Assembly (NCBI GenBank): GCA_001768565.1 | Contig: MEOE01000028.1 | Location: 62,001 to 126,000, forward strand | DNA: 64,000 bases | Direction: 5' to 3' | From: Bacteroidetes bacterium GWF2_33_16 | Lineage (GTDB): Bacteria > Bacteroidota > Bacteroidia > Bacteroidales > UBA12077 | Shown here: positions 35,364-43,781 of the stretch, in pieces | Position numbering within the stretch: position 1 is the first letter of the stretch | Layout of the letters: each line of letters opens with the position of its first letter | Program-made: the position numbers and the translations under genes | The notes under the pieces: generated by a model | Seen by the model: the letters and a program-made list of their open reading frames with translations, nothing else | Database searches by the model: none | Told to the model about the DNA's origin: nothing

Positions 35364-36563
35364 ATGCTTCATTTAATAGGCCGAAACAAAGAATTATTTA
35401 CCGAAGATGTAAACCAAAACGAAAAGGAACTACAAAAAATTGTTTCCGGTTCGCGGTTTTTAGTTATTGGTGGTGCCGGTTCGATAGGGCAGGCAGTAAC
35501 CAAAGAGATTTTTAAACGAAATCCGAAAAAACTGCATGTGGTGGATATTTCTGAAAATAACATGGTGGAACTGGTTCGGGATATCCGCAGCTCATTAGCA
35601 TATATTGATGGCGATTTTAAAACCTTCGCATTGGATGTTGGTTCTGTTGAGTACGATGCGTTTATTGAATCAGACGGAATGTACGATTATGTTTTAAATT
35701 TAGCAGCATTAAAACATGTACGTAGCGAAAAAGATCCGTTTACCCTCATGCGAATGATCGATGTAAATATTTTTAATACAGATAAAACCATACAGCAATC
35801 CATAAAAAAAGGTGTAAAAAAATATTTCTGTGTTTCAACCGATAAAGCAGCAAACCCTGTAAATATGATGGGTGCATCGAAACGAATTATGGAAATGTTT
35901 GTACACCGCCGAAGCCAAAATATTGATGTGTCCATGGCACGATTTGCCAATGTAGCTTTTTCTGATGGCTCGCTGTTGCATGGTTTCGACCAGCGAATAA
36001 AAAAACAGCAACCCATTGTAGCACCAAACGATGTAAAACGCTATTTTGTGATACCCAAAGAATCGGGAGAACTCTGTTTAATGTCCTGCATATTTGGCAA
36101 AAACAGGGATATCTTTTTTCCCAAACTTAATGAAAATTTACATTTAATCACTTTTGCCGAAATTGCCGAAAAATATGTAAGAAATTTGGGTTATGAACCA
36201 TACCTTTGCCAAAGCGAAGATGAAGCCAGAAACTTCTTTAAAGACGCTAATAACCAATCACCAATCACTAATCACCAGAAATGGCCTTGTTTTTTCTCCG
36301 AAAGCAACACCACCGGCGAAAAAGATTTTGAAGAGTTTTATACAGCAAACGAAGTGCTCGATCTGGAGACTTTTAAAAATCTTGGTATTATAAAAAATGA
36401 GCTTACTTTTGATAACAATAAACTGGAATATTTTACTCATACCATCCGAAAAATGAAAGAAAACCGAAAGTGGGAAAAAACCGAATTGGTAAGTTTGTTT
36501 AAAGAGATGATTCCGGATTTTTTGCATAAGGAAACAGGGAAGTATTTAGATAGTAAAATGTAA
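35364..36563 (+). CDS. legB: UDP-GlcNAc 4,6-dehydratase, LegB type
   Basis: The extended SDR of 399 residues has the Rossmann loop VIGGAGSIGQAV, DISENNMVELVRDIRS, NLAALKHVRSEKDPF, and the active-site region VSTDKAANPVNMMGASKRIM with the T-D-K and M-x-x-x-K signature of PglF/WbpM-like dehydratases. It starts legionaminic acid synthesis by making the 4-keto-6-deoxy sugar. A low-complexity stretch near residues 296-305 (NNQSPITNHQ) is encoded by a repeat array and looks inserted. The stop overlaps the legC start (TAATG). Confidence 0.85.
   Translation: MLHLIGRNKELFTEDVNQNEKELQKIVSGSRFLVIGGAGSIGQAVTKEIFKRNPKKLHVVDISENNMVELVRDIRSSLAYIDGDFKTFALDVGSVEYDAFIESDGMYDYVLNLAALKHVRSEKDPFTLMRMIDVNIFNTDKTIQQSIKKGVKKYFCVSTDKAANPVNMMGASKRIMEMFVHRRSQNIDVSMARFANVAFSDGSLLHGFDQRIKKQQPIVAPNDVKRYFVIPKESGELCLMSCIFGKNRDIFFPKLNENLHLITFAEIAEKYVRNLGYEPYLCQSEDEARNFFKDANNQSPITNHQKWPCFFSESNTTGEKDFEEFYTANEVLDLETFKNLGIIKNELTFDNNKLEYFTHTIRKMKENRKWEKTELVSLFKEMIPDFLHKETGKYLDSKM
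36249..36279. repeat. AATCACCA word array inside legB
   Basis: The bases read as three to four imperfect copies of (A)ATCACCA/ACTAATCACCA and resemble the intergenic AACCAGTAACTAG array at 32709. They are translated in frame as NNQSPITNHQ. Confidence 0.7.
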
Positions 36564-37780
36564 TGGAGAAGTATAAAGAAATAATAGACTTTATAAGAAA
36601 GTTATACAACCAACCTGACGGTTTTATACCCTTGCATGCCCCTGTATTTAATGGCAACGAAAAAAAATACCTACTCGACTGTATCGATTCAACCTTTGTT
36701 TCGAGTGTCGGAAAATATGTTGATTTGTTTGAAGAAAAAATAGCCGAATATACCGGAGCAAAAAAAGCGGTTGCTTGTGTAAACGGAACAAATGCCCTGT
36801 ATTTAGCACTAAAACTGGTTGGTGTTGAGGCAAACACCGAAGTAATAACCCAACCCTTAACCTTTATTGCCACAGCAAACGCAATTGCATACACAGGAGC
36901 TCAACCAATTTTTCTGGATGTTGACAAAGATACCTTAGGCCTATCACCCCAGGCACTTAAAAATTGGCTAAAAAACAATGTAAAAATCGAAACGCTTAAC
37001 TCGAAACCCATAACCATAAATAAATTAACCAAAAAACCAATTTCCGCTTGTGTTCCCATGCATACCTTCGGGCATCCCTGTAGAATTGATGAGATTTTAG
37101 AAATTTGTACTCAATACAATATACCCGTTGTTGAAGATGCTGCCGAAAGTTTGGGAAGTTTTTACAAAAAACAACATACCGGAACATTTGGGGAAATAGG
37201 TATTTTAAGTTTTAACGGAAACAAAATTTTGACTACCGGTGGAGGGGGAATGCTTTTATTTAAAGACGAAGAATTGGCAAAAAAAGCAAAACATTTAACA
37301 ACACAAGCAAAAATACCACATCCATGGGAATTTGCCCACGATGAAATAGGGTACAATTACCGTATGCCCAATATTAATGCCGCATTGGGTTTAGCTCAAC
37401 TAGAACAGCTCCCTGCTTTTCTAAAATCTAAACGCCAAACCGCCCAAGCCTATAAAGATTTTTTTGGTTGTCACCCTGATCCCGATAGCTCCCTAAAGCT
37501 TTCGGGACGAGACGTCGAAGGGTCAACCTCAACCTTAACCTTTATACCCGAACCCCAAAACTCACAATCCAACTACTGGTTAAATTGCATATTGTTACAA
37601 AACAGAACAGAGCGGGATGCTTTTCTAAAATACAGTAATGAAAATGGAATAATGACCAGACCGGCATGGACTTTAATGAATAAAATGGATCTGTTTAAAA
37701 ATTGCCCGACAGATGGTTTAGAAAATGCACTCTCGCTTGCAAAAAGAATTGTTAATTTACCAAGTAGTGTAAAAATATGA
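36563..37780 (+). CDS. legC: LegC-family PLP aminotransferase with an inserted repeat-encoded segment
   Basis: A DegT-type enzyme of the LegC group (IPLHAPVFNGNEKKYLLDCI, AVACVNGTNALYLALKL, TFIATANAIAYTGAQPIFLD, VVEDAAESLGSFY). The PLP lysine is expected in SFNGNKILTTGGGGML. It aminates C4 of the LegB product. Near residues 303-325, between AYKDFFG and TFIPEPQNSQSNYWLNCI, about 20 extra residues (CHPDPDSSLKLSGRDVEGS) are encoded by a palindromic repeat seen elsewhere between genes. The frame is kept and the segment lies in a likely surface loop, so the enzyme may still work. It overlaps the next gene by 4 bp. Confidence 0.88.
   Translation: MEKYKEIIDFIRKLYNQPDGFIPLHAPVFNGNEKKYLLDCIDSTFVSSVGKYVDLFEEKIAEYTGAKKAVACVNGTNALYLALKLVGVEANTEVITQPLTFIATANAIAYTGAQPIFLDVDKDTLGLSPQALKNWLKNNVKIETLNSKPITINKLTKKPISACVPMHTFGHPCRIDEILEICTQYNIPVVEDAAESLGSFYKKQHTGTFGEIGILSFNGNKILTTGGGGMLLFKDEELAKKAKHLTTQAKIPHPWEFAHDEIGYNYRMPNINAALGLAQLEQLPAFLKSKRQTAQAYKDFFGCHPDPDSSLKLSGRDVEGSTSTLTFIPEPQNSQSNYWLNCILLQNRTERDAFLKYSNENGIMTRPAWTLMNKMDLFKNCPTDGLENALSLAKRIVNLPSSVKI
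37471..37527. repeat. CCCGAAAGCTTTCGGG-family repeat inside legC
   Basis: It reads CACCCTGATCCCGATAGCTC, then CCTAAAGCTTTCGGGACGAG and ACGTCGAAGGGTCAACC. The core matches the intergenic copies at 26435, 35303 and 56240, and CACCCTGA...TCGAAGGGT supplies outer arms. Its length has kept the reading frame. Confidence 0.8.
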
Positions 37781-38409
37781 AAGAAAAAGTTATAATAGTT
37801 GGAGATGGAGGACATGCAAAAATTGTCATTGACATCTTAGAACAGTATGGTAATATTGAAATTGTAGGAATTACAACTAAGCAACCTGAAAAAAAAGAAT
37901 TTTTTGGTTATCCAATTATTGGAACAGATGAAATATTAGCCTTTTATTTTAATAAAGGTATAAGAAATGTAGCAATTGGCATAGGAGGATTCACCAATAA
38001 CAATTTAAGAAAAGAAATATTTATAAAAATAAAAAAGCTGGGATTTAATGTAATTTCAGCAATACACCCTAATGCAACAATAGCAAGTACAGCTAAATTA
38101 GGTGAAGGAGTAACCATTTTTGGGGGAGTAGTTATAAATCCCGATGTGGTAATAGGAAATAATTGCATTATCGCAACATGCTCATCAATAGACCACGAGA
38201 CTATTATTGAAGATCATTCCTTAATTTCAGCAGGAGTTACTGTTGGTGCTAATACAATTATAAAAAAAGGAACATTATGTGCTTTGGGTTCAAAAATTAT
38301 TTCTGGAGTTACAATAGGAGAAAATTCACTGATTGCTGCTGGCGCGGTCGTTGTTAATAACATTGAAAAAAACACAAGAGTTTATGGTATCCCTGCTAAA
38401 ATTAAATAA
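37777..38409 (+). CDS. NeuD/PglD-type sugar N- or O-acetyltransferase, likely LegH
   Basis: An N-terminal Rossmann-like sugar-binding part (IIVGDGGHAKIVIDILEQYG) precedes a left-handed beta-helix of hexapeptide repeats (IHPNATIASTAKLGEGVTIF, GNNCIIATCSSIDHETII with the catalytic His, GVTVGANTIIKKGTLCAL). This is the layout of PglD, LegH and NeuD. Between legC and legG the likely job is acetylation of the C4 amino group (LegH), though O-acetylation of the finished sialic-type sugar (NeuD) is possible. The start lies in the legC stop (ATGA), and 3 bp separate it from legG. Confidence 0.85.
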   Translation: MKEKVIIVGDGGHAKIVIDILEQYGNIEIVGITTKQPEKKEFFGYPIIGTDEILAFYFNKGIRNVAIGIGGFTNNNLRKEIFIKIKKLGFNVISAIHPNATIASTAKLGEGVTIFGGVVINPDVVIGNNCIIATCSSIDHETIIEDHSLISAGVTVGANTIIKKGTLCALGSKIISGVTIGENSLIAAGAVVVNNIEKNTRVYGIPAKIK

Positions 38410-38412
38410 CAA

Positions 38413-39567
38413 ATGAAGATAGCATTTTTTACAACAACTAGAGCGGAATTTGGAGTTTTATATCCCTTAATAAAAGAAATTGATAACACTTCAATAATTG
38501 AAAATCTTTTATTTGTTGGTGGTACTCATTTATTAAAAGAGCATGGTGATACAATTGAAGAAATTAAAGAACAAAATATAGCAATAAACGATACTTTTGA
38601 TTATATCTCACAGGGGACAAATCCTTACGAAATATTGCATTCTTTGGCTAAAGAAACAAGTGAACTTGCAAAACTTTTTGAAAAACATGAATTTGATGCA
38701 GTTTGTGTTTTAGGAGACCGTTACGAATTAATACCTATAATAGAGGCAGCTATTCTTTACCGTAAATATATTATTCACATACACGGAGGTGAAAAATCAG
38801 AAGGAGCAATTGATGAACAGATACGACACATGATTACCAAAGCTGCTCATATTCATTTTTCTGCATGCGATGAATATGCAAAAAATATTCGTAAAATGGG
38901 AGAATCTGCTTGGCGGGTATTCAATACCGGGGCATTGGCTGTTGATAATATGCTTCAGATACCTAAAATCCCTAAACAGGAATTATTTAATGAATTAAGA
39001 TTAGATCCTGAAAAAGAACTTGTTCTGATGACCTATCATCCGGTTACATTGGAAAAAGAATTATCCCCAGTTGATCAAATGAAAAATGTTTTTAAGGCTC
39101 TCGAATCATTTAATAGTCAGGTTTTAATTACAGCTCCCAATATGGATGTAAACAGGGGTGAAATTTTAAATGAAATCAAGTTACAGGTTAAAAACAATTC
39201 AAATTATCATTTTATTGAATCCTTAGGTAGTTTAAGATATCTTAATTTAATTAAACATTGTAAATTTGTAATTGGAAATTCATCAAGTGGAATTGTTGAA
39301 GTTCCATTTTTTAAAATTCCTACGATTAATATTGGCAACAGGCAAAAAGGACGAATACGGCATTCAAGCGTTATCGACACAGATTACAGCACAGAATCGA
39401 TTCAAAAAGGAATCAAAAAAGCTTTGAATAAGAACTTTTTACTTTCTTTGCAAGAAATGAAGTATAAGTTTGGAAATGGGAATACAGCAAAAAAAATGGT
39501 TGATATATTAGAATCCATAACTTTTGATAAAAAGCTATTGCAAAAACAATTGGATTTCGAATGTTAA
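38413..39567 (+). CDS. legG: Hydrolysing NDP-sugar 2-epimerase, LegG/NeuC type
   Basis: The GT-B-fold enzyme of 384 residues has FFTTTRAEFGVLYPLIKEI, VLGDRYELIPIIEAA, HIHGGEKSEGAIDEQIRHMI and the nucleotide-contacting IGNSSSGIVEVPFF...NIGNRQKGR. It releases NDP and inverts C2 to give the 2,4-diacetamido-mannose-type precursor of legionaminic acid. NeuC enzymes for sialic acid are close relatives; legB and legC upstream favour the legionaminic assignment. It overlaps legI by 7 bp. Confidence 0.9.
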   Translation: MKIAFFTTTRAEFGVLYPLIKEIDNTSIIENLLFVGGTHLLKEHGDTIEEIKEQNIAINDTFDYISQGTNPYEILHSLAKETSELAKLFEKHEFDAVCVLGDRYELIPIIEAAILYRKYIIHIHGGEKSEGAIDEQIRHMITKAAHIHFSACDEYAKNIRKMGESAWRVFNTGALAVDNMLQIPKIPKQELFNELRLDPEKELVLMTYHPVTLEKELSPVDQMKNVFKALESFNSQVLITAPNMDVNRGEILNEIKLQVKNNSNYHFIESLGSLRYLNLIKHCKFVIGNSSSGIVEVPFFKIPTINIGNRQKGRIRHSSVIDTDYSTESIQKGIKKALNKNFLLSLQEMKYKFGNGNTAKKMVDILESITFDKKLLQKQLDFEC

Positions 39568-40574
39568 ATATTAAAGGTACATTTATTATAGCTGAGGCTG
39601 GGGTAAACCATAATGGTGATATAAACCTTGCCAAAAAGTTGATTGATGTCGCTGCTGATTCTGGAGCTAATGCGGTAAAATTCCAGACATTTAAAGCTAA
39701 GAACATCGTTTCAATACATGCAGAAAAAGCAAATTACCAGAAAGAAACAACTGGTGCAGAAGAAACCCAGCTACAGATGATACAAAAATTGGAACTGGAT
39801 TATAGTGCACATCGGGAGTTAATAAATTATTGTAATAAGAAAGAAATTCTTTTTCTTTCTTCGCCTTTTGATATTGAAAGTATACGTCTTTTGTATGATT
39901 TAGGCTTACCCATCTTTAAAATTCCATCCGGAGAAATTACAAATCTACCTTATCTGGAAGAAATTGGGAAATACAACAAAAAGGTAATCCTATCAACAGG
40001 AATGGCAACCCTAGATGAAGTTCAAAAAACATTGGATATATTAATAAAAAGTGGCACTGTAAAAAAAAATATTACGATTTTACAGTGCAACACCGAATAC
40101 CCAACTCCTTATGCAGATGTTAATCTGAGAGCCATGCTTACCATGAAAGAAACATTTGATGTTGAAGTAGGTTATTCTGACCACACCAAAGGCATTGAAG
40201 TTCCTATTGCAGCTGTGACTTTAGGAGCAAAAGTAATTGAAAAGCACTTTACTCTTGACAAAAAAATGACTGGGCCAGATCATAGAGCATCCCTTGAACC
40301 GTTCGAACTAAAAGCAATGGTTTCTGCAATACGAAATATTGAACAAGCACTTGGTCATGGAAGAAAGGAACCATCAGGGTCAGAAATAAAAAACATGAAA
40401 GTTGCACGGAAAAGTATTGTGGCTAAAACTCATATTAAAAAGGGAGATTCTTATACAAGTCAAAATATTACTGTAAAAAGGCCAGGTACAGGCATTTCCC
40501 CCATGAAATGGTACCAAGTAATTGGAGAAATAGCAAAACAGGACCTTAGCCCCGACGAATTAATTGAATTATAA
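39561..40574 (+). CDS. legI: N-acetylneuraminate/legionaminate synthase
   Basis: The NeuB-family barrel (FIIAEAGVNHNGDINLAKKL, AVKFQTFKAKNIVS, LFLSSPFDIESIRLLYDLG, FKIPSGEITNLPYLEEI, VGYSDHTKGIEVPIAAV, KHFTLDKKMTGPDH) ends with a SAF domain (KTHIKKGDSYTSQNITVKRP). It condenses the legG product with phosphoenolpyruvate. The AEAGVNHNGD and GPDHRAS motifs are the NeuB/LegI form, unlike the PseI at 30989. Context decides for legionaminate, or a closely related 5,7-diamino sugar. Confidence 0.92.
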   Translation: MLNIKGTFIIAEAGVNHNGDINLAKKLIDVAADSGANAVKFQTFKAKNIVSIHAEKANYQKETTGAEETQLQMIQKLELDYSAHRELINYCNKKEILFLSSPFDIESIRLLYDLGLPIFKIPSGEITNLPYLEEIGKYNKKVILSTGMATLDEVQKTLDILIKSGTVKKNITILQCNTEYPTPYADVNLRAMLTMKETFDVEVGYSDHTKGIEVPIAAVTLGAKVIEKHFTLDKKMTGPDHRASLEPFELKAMVSAIRNIEQALGHGRKEPSGSEIKNMKVARKSIVAKTHIKKGDSYTSQNITVKRPGTGISPMKWYQVIGEIAKQDLSPDELIEL

Positions 40575-40576
40575 TT

Positions 40577-41620
40577 ATGCTAATAAATATCGAAGAGCAT
40601 CTTATTTTATATAACAAAACTGTTTTAGAAGCATTAAAGCAATTAAACAATTTGCCCAAAACCTTAACACTTTTTGTGGTAAACGAAAAAAAACAATTGT
40701 TGGGAACTTTAACCGATGGTGATATCAGAAGGGGGCTAATTAATGGTAAAACATTAAACGAATCTATAGAACAATTTATAAAGAAACAATTTTATTCTTT
40801 ACGCGGAGATATTGATGTAAAGGTTATTAAAAATTTGAAAACAGAAGGTATTCGTTTATTGCCATTTTTAAATGAAAATGATGAAATTACCAAAGTCTAT
40901 GATTTAAAAGGATTGCATTCGGTTTTGCCTTTAGACATTGTTATTATGGCTGGAGGCAAGGGTGAGCGCTTACGCCCTATAACTGATAACATTCCAAAAC
41001 CAATGATTCCTCTGGGAAACAAACCGATCATAGAACATACTATTGACCACTTGATTAACTTTGGCATAGATAAACTTTATATTTCGGTTAACTACCTTAA
41101 AGAACAAATTATTGATTATTTTGGAGATGGTTCTATAAAGGGGATACAAATTCAATACATCGAAGAAACTAAACCTCTTGGAACTGCAGGAGCATTAACG
41201 TTGATAGATAATTTCAAACATGATGTATTATTAACCAACTCAGACTTATTTACAAGTATCGATTACGAAGATTTGTATTTGGCATTTATCGAAAAAAATG
41301 CCGATTTAGCAATTGCATCCGTTCCTTACACAGTAAATATCCCTTATGCTATTCTTGAAGAAAAGGACAATAGTGTAAAAAGCTTTAAAGAAAAACCAAC
41401 CAATTCTCATTTTGCTAACGCAGGTATTTACATTGTTAAAAAGGAACTACTAAAGAATATACCCCATAATACATTTTATAATGCAACTGATTTAATTCAA
41501 TATTCATTAGATCGGAAGCTAAAAGTTATTCATAACCAGATTGTCGGGTATTGGATTGATATCGGAAGTTTTGATGATTTAAAAAGAGCAGAAGATATAT
41601 ATAAACACATTTATAGATAA
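40577..41620 (+). CDS. ptmE: CBS-domain sugar nucleotidyltransferase, PtmE type
   Basis: An N-terminal pair of CBS-like motifs (about residues 8-115, LFVVNEKKQLLGTLTDGDIR) precedes a nucleotidyltransferase domain (about 118-345) with IVIMAGGKGERLRPITDNIP, KPMIPLGNKPIIEHTID and LLTNSDLFTSIDYED. In Campylobacter, PtmE makes GDP-glucosamine at the start of legionaminic acid synthesis, so this pathway may use GDP- rather than UDP-linked precursors. That would fit a leg cluster containing legB, legC, legH, legG and legI. The nucleotide used cannot be read from sequence. It overlaps legF by 1 bp. Confidence 0.8.
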   Translation: MLINIEEHLILYNKTVLEALKQLNNLPKTLTLFVVNEKKQLLGTLTDGDIRRGLINGKTLNESIEQFIKKQFYSLRGDIDVKVIKNLKTEGIRLLPFLNENDEITKVYDLKGLHSVLPLDIVIMAGGKGERLRPITDNIPKPMIPLGNKPIIEHTIDHLINFGIDKLYISVNYLKEQIIDYFGDGSIKGIQIQYIEETKPLGTAGALTLIDNFKHDVLLTNSDLFTSIDYEDLYLAFIEKNADLAIASVPYTVNIPYAILEEKDNSVKSFKEKPTNSHFANAGIYIVKKELLKNIPHNTFYNATDLIQYSLDRKLKVIHNQIVGYWIDIGSFDDLKRAEDIYKHIYR

Positions 41621-42309
41621 TGAAACCACTTGTATTAATTCCTGCACGAGGAGGATCCAAAGGAATTTTTAAAAAAAACATTAAATTCCTATGTGGCAAA
41701 CCATTGATTCAATATACAGTGGACGTTGCACGAGAAATGTTTCCTGATGATATAATATGTGTTTCAACTGATGATGTAAAAATAAAAAACACTGTTGAAT
41801 CTTTAGGTTTAAAAGTTCCTTTTCTACGACCCAATGAACTTGCTACAGATCATGCTGGAACATACGAGGTTATGTTACATGCAATTGATTATTACAAAAA
41901 GCAAGATTATGTACCTGACACAATAATTTTATTACAACCAACCTCCCCCTTAAGAAACGTTAAACACCTAAAGGAAGCTATTAATTTATTTACCAGTAAT
42001 ATTGATATGGTAGTTTCAGTAAAGGAGACAAAATCAAATCCATATTATGTTTTATTCGAAGAAAACAAGAATGGATTTTTGGAGAAATCAAAGTTCACAA
42101 ATATTACCCGTAGACAAGACCTTCCAAAAGTTTGGGAACTAAATGGTGCTATATATATTATCAATGTTGAAAGTCTGAAAAAGAAAAGTCCAATTGAATT
42201 CACCAAAATAAAAAAATTCGTAATGGATGAAAAACATTCTATTGATATAGATACTATAATGGATTTTGAATTTTGTGAGTATCTCTTAAAATCCAGAAAA
42301 ATAGAATAA
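41620..42309 (+). CDS. legF: CMP-legionaminic (or sialic-type) acid synthetase
   Basis: The 229-residue CMP-NeuAc-synthetase family enzyme shows VLIPARGGSKGIFKKNIK, VSTDDVKIKNTVESLG, FLRPNELATDHAGTYEVML and LLQPTSPLRNVKHLKEA. It activates the LegI product with CTP. It differs clearly from PseF at 28874 in the loop after GGSK and in TRRQDLPKVWELNGAIYI, the form seen in NeuA/LegF. The ATG overlaps both neighbours by one base, so it lies in a tightly packed operon. Confidence 0.9.
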   Translation: MKPLVLIPARGGSKGIFKKNIKFLCGKPLIQYTVDVAREMFPDDIICVSTDDVKIKNTVESLGLKVPFLRPNELATDHAGTYEVMLHAIDYYKKQDYVPDTIILLQPTSPLRNVKHLKEAINLFTSNIDMVVSVKETKSNPYYVLFEENKNGFLEKSKFTNITRRQDLPKVWELNGAIYIINVESLKKKSPIEFTKIKKFVMDEKHSIDIDTIMDFEFCEYLLKSRKIE

Positions 42310-43781
42310 TGAAAAAAAATTTATTATTATTTAGTCGTTGTGATTTAGTTCATTTATATGGGAGACTAGACAAATATCTTTCTAAGGATTTTAATATTAT
42401 TCACTTGGCTTATTCAAAAAAAGAAGAAGAAATCCTAAAAAATGATTATTACATAAATAATATTATAAACTTTAAGAATGAAACATTTCAAATATATGTA
42501 AAAGAAAAATTAAATGTTGAATTATGTAATATTATTGATTCTTTGATTATTGAACAAACTCAAAATCGTTTCTGTTTAAATTCGGCAATACAAAGCGATA
42601 GAACGTTTCAATACTTAGAATATAATGATTGTTTATTACTATGTCAGATTTATTATAAGTTCTGGAATAATATAATTATGAATTATAAAATAGATTTCAT
42701 AATTCATGAACCCACAGCATTGTATATTACACAAATTGCATCTATTCTATGTAATAAATACGGAGGAAAATATTTAGCACAAATACATGGTATTGGGGAA
42801 AATAAATATGACTGGTTTTTTGTAGAAGGAGATATTGGGATTCCTTTCGAATTAAATTATAACCTTAAACACTTAAATAATATTGAAATAGAAAGGGTAA
42901 AAGCTTATATAGAAGAATTTAGAAATGAATCAACGGTTTTATTTTCAGAATATATTCAAAAAGTAAATACTAAAAAAAATCAACCCCTAATAAAGTTTGT
43001 TATAATTCTTTTTAGAATAATTATTAGACATTTAATTACCCTTTTTAGATTAACCAAAAAAATAGAAGATACAGTCTTTAATCATATAGAACTACATTCT
43101 CAAAAGTTTAAACCTTCATTCTATAAAGAATTTAGAAATAAATGGAATGCATATTTTAGATTAAAATTTGATGAATTTAATCCTACGTTAAAATATTACT
43201 ACTATCCAATACATTTAGAACCTGAAGCTGTTGTTTTATATTGGGGTGATGGACTTTATAAAAACCAGGTTAAGTTGATAGAAAATATTGCTGCTCAAAT
43301 TCCTCCAGATCACTATTTATTTGTTAAGGATCATCCCCATGCTGGGTTATATAGAGATTTCGCCGACTATACTAAAATAAAAACTATTCCAAATATAAAG
43401 TTAATTGATCCAAACATCCCGGGTAAAGAAATAATTAAATCTGCCATAGCAGTTATTACCATAAATGGAACAGGAGGTTTCGAAGGAATTTTGTTTAATA
43501 AGCACGTTTTTACATTTGGAAATTCATTTTATAATGAATGTAATCGAGTTACTTACATAAAAAACGTAAAAGAGTTAAGAAAAAATATTTATGCACAACT
43601 TAATAAAGAATTTAAAGATGACAATGAATTATTTATGTTCATTAATGCTTATCTAAAATCTTTGCACCCTGGCTTTGTTAATTATTTTTTAAATAGATCG
43701 GAACTTCTAAAAATAGATGATGAAAATAATGCAAAACTTATTGCAAAAAATATTATTAACTCTTTACAATTAGGCCAATAA
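42309..43781 (+). CDS. KpsS/KpsC-like capsule transferase family protein
   Basis: A 490-residue cytosolic protein with a GT-B-like C-terminal half typical of the Capsule_synth (pfam05159) group: YYYPIHLEPEAVVLYWGDGL, then PPDHYLFVKDHPHAGLYRDF, KLIDPNIPGKEIIKSAIAVI and NGTGGFEGILF. Such proteins transfer Kdo or related nonulosonic-type sugars from CMP donors, so this is a good candidate for adding a legionaminic or pseudaminic residue. The N-terminal half (HEPTALYITQIASILCN) is less conserved. Sequence becomes more AT-rich from here to about 49290. Confidence 0.7.
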   Translation: MKKNLLLFSRCDLVHLYGRLDKYLSKDFNIIHLAYSKKEEEILKNDYYINNIINFKNETFQIYVKEKLNVELCNIIDSLIIEQTQNRFCLNSAIQSDRTFQYLEYNDCLLLCQIYYKFWNNIIMNYKIDFIIHEPTALYITQIASILCNKYGGKYLAQIHGIGENKYDWFFVEGDIGIPFELNYNLKHLNNIEIERVKAYIEEFRNESTVLFSEYIQKVNTKKNQPLIKFVIILFRIIIRHLITLFRLTKKIEDTVFNHIELHSQKFKPSFYKEFRNKWNAYFRLKFDEFNPTLKYYYYPIHLEPEAVVLYWGDGLYKNQVKLIENIAAQIPPDHYLFVKDHPHAGLYRDFADYTKIKTIPNIKLIDPNIPGKEIIKSAIAVITINGTGGFEGILFNKHVFTFGNSFYNECNRVTYIKNVKELRKNIYAQLNKEFKDDNELFMFINAYLKSLHPGFVNYFLNRSELLKIDDENNAKLIAKNIINSLQLGQ

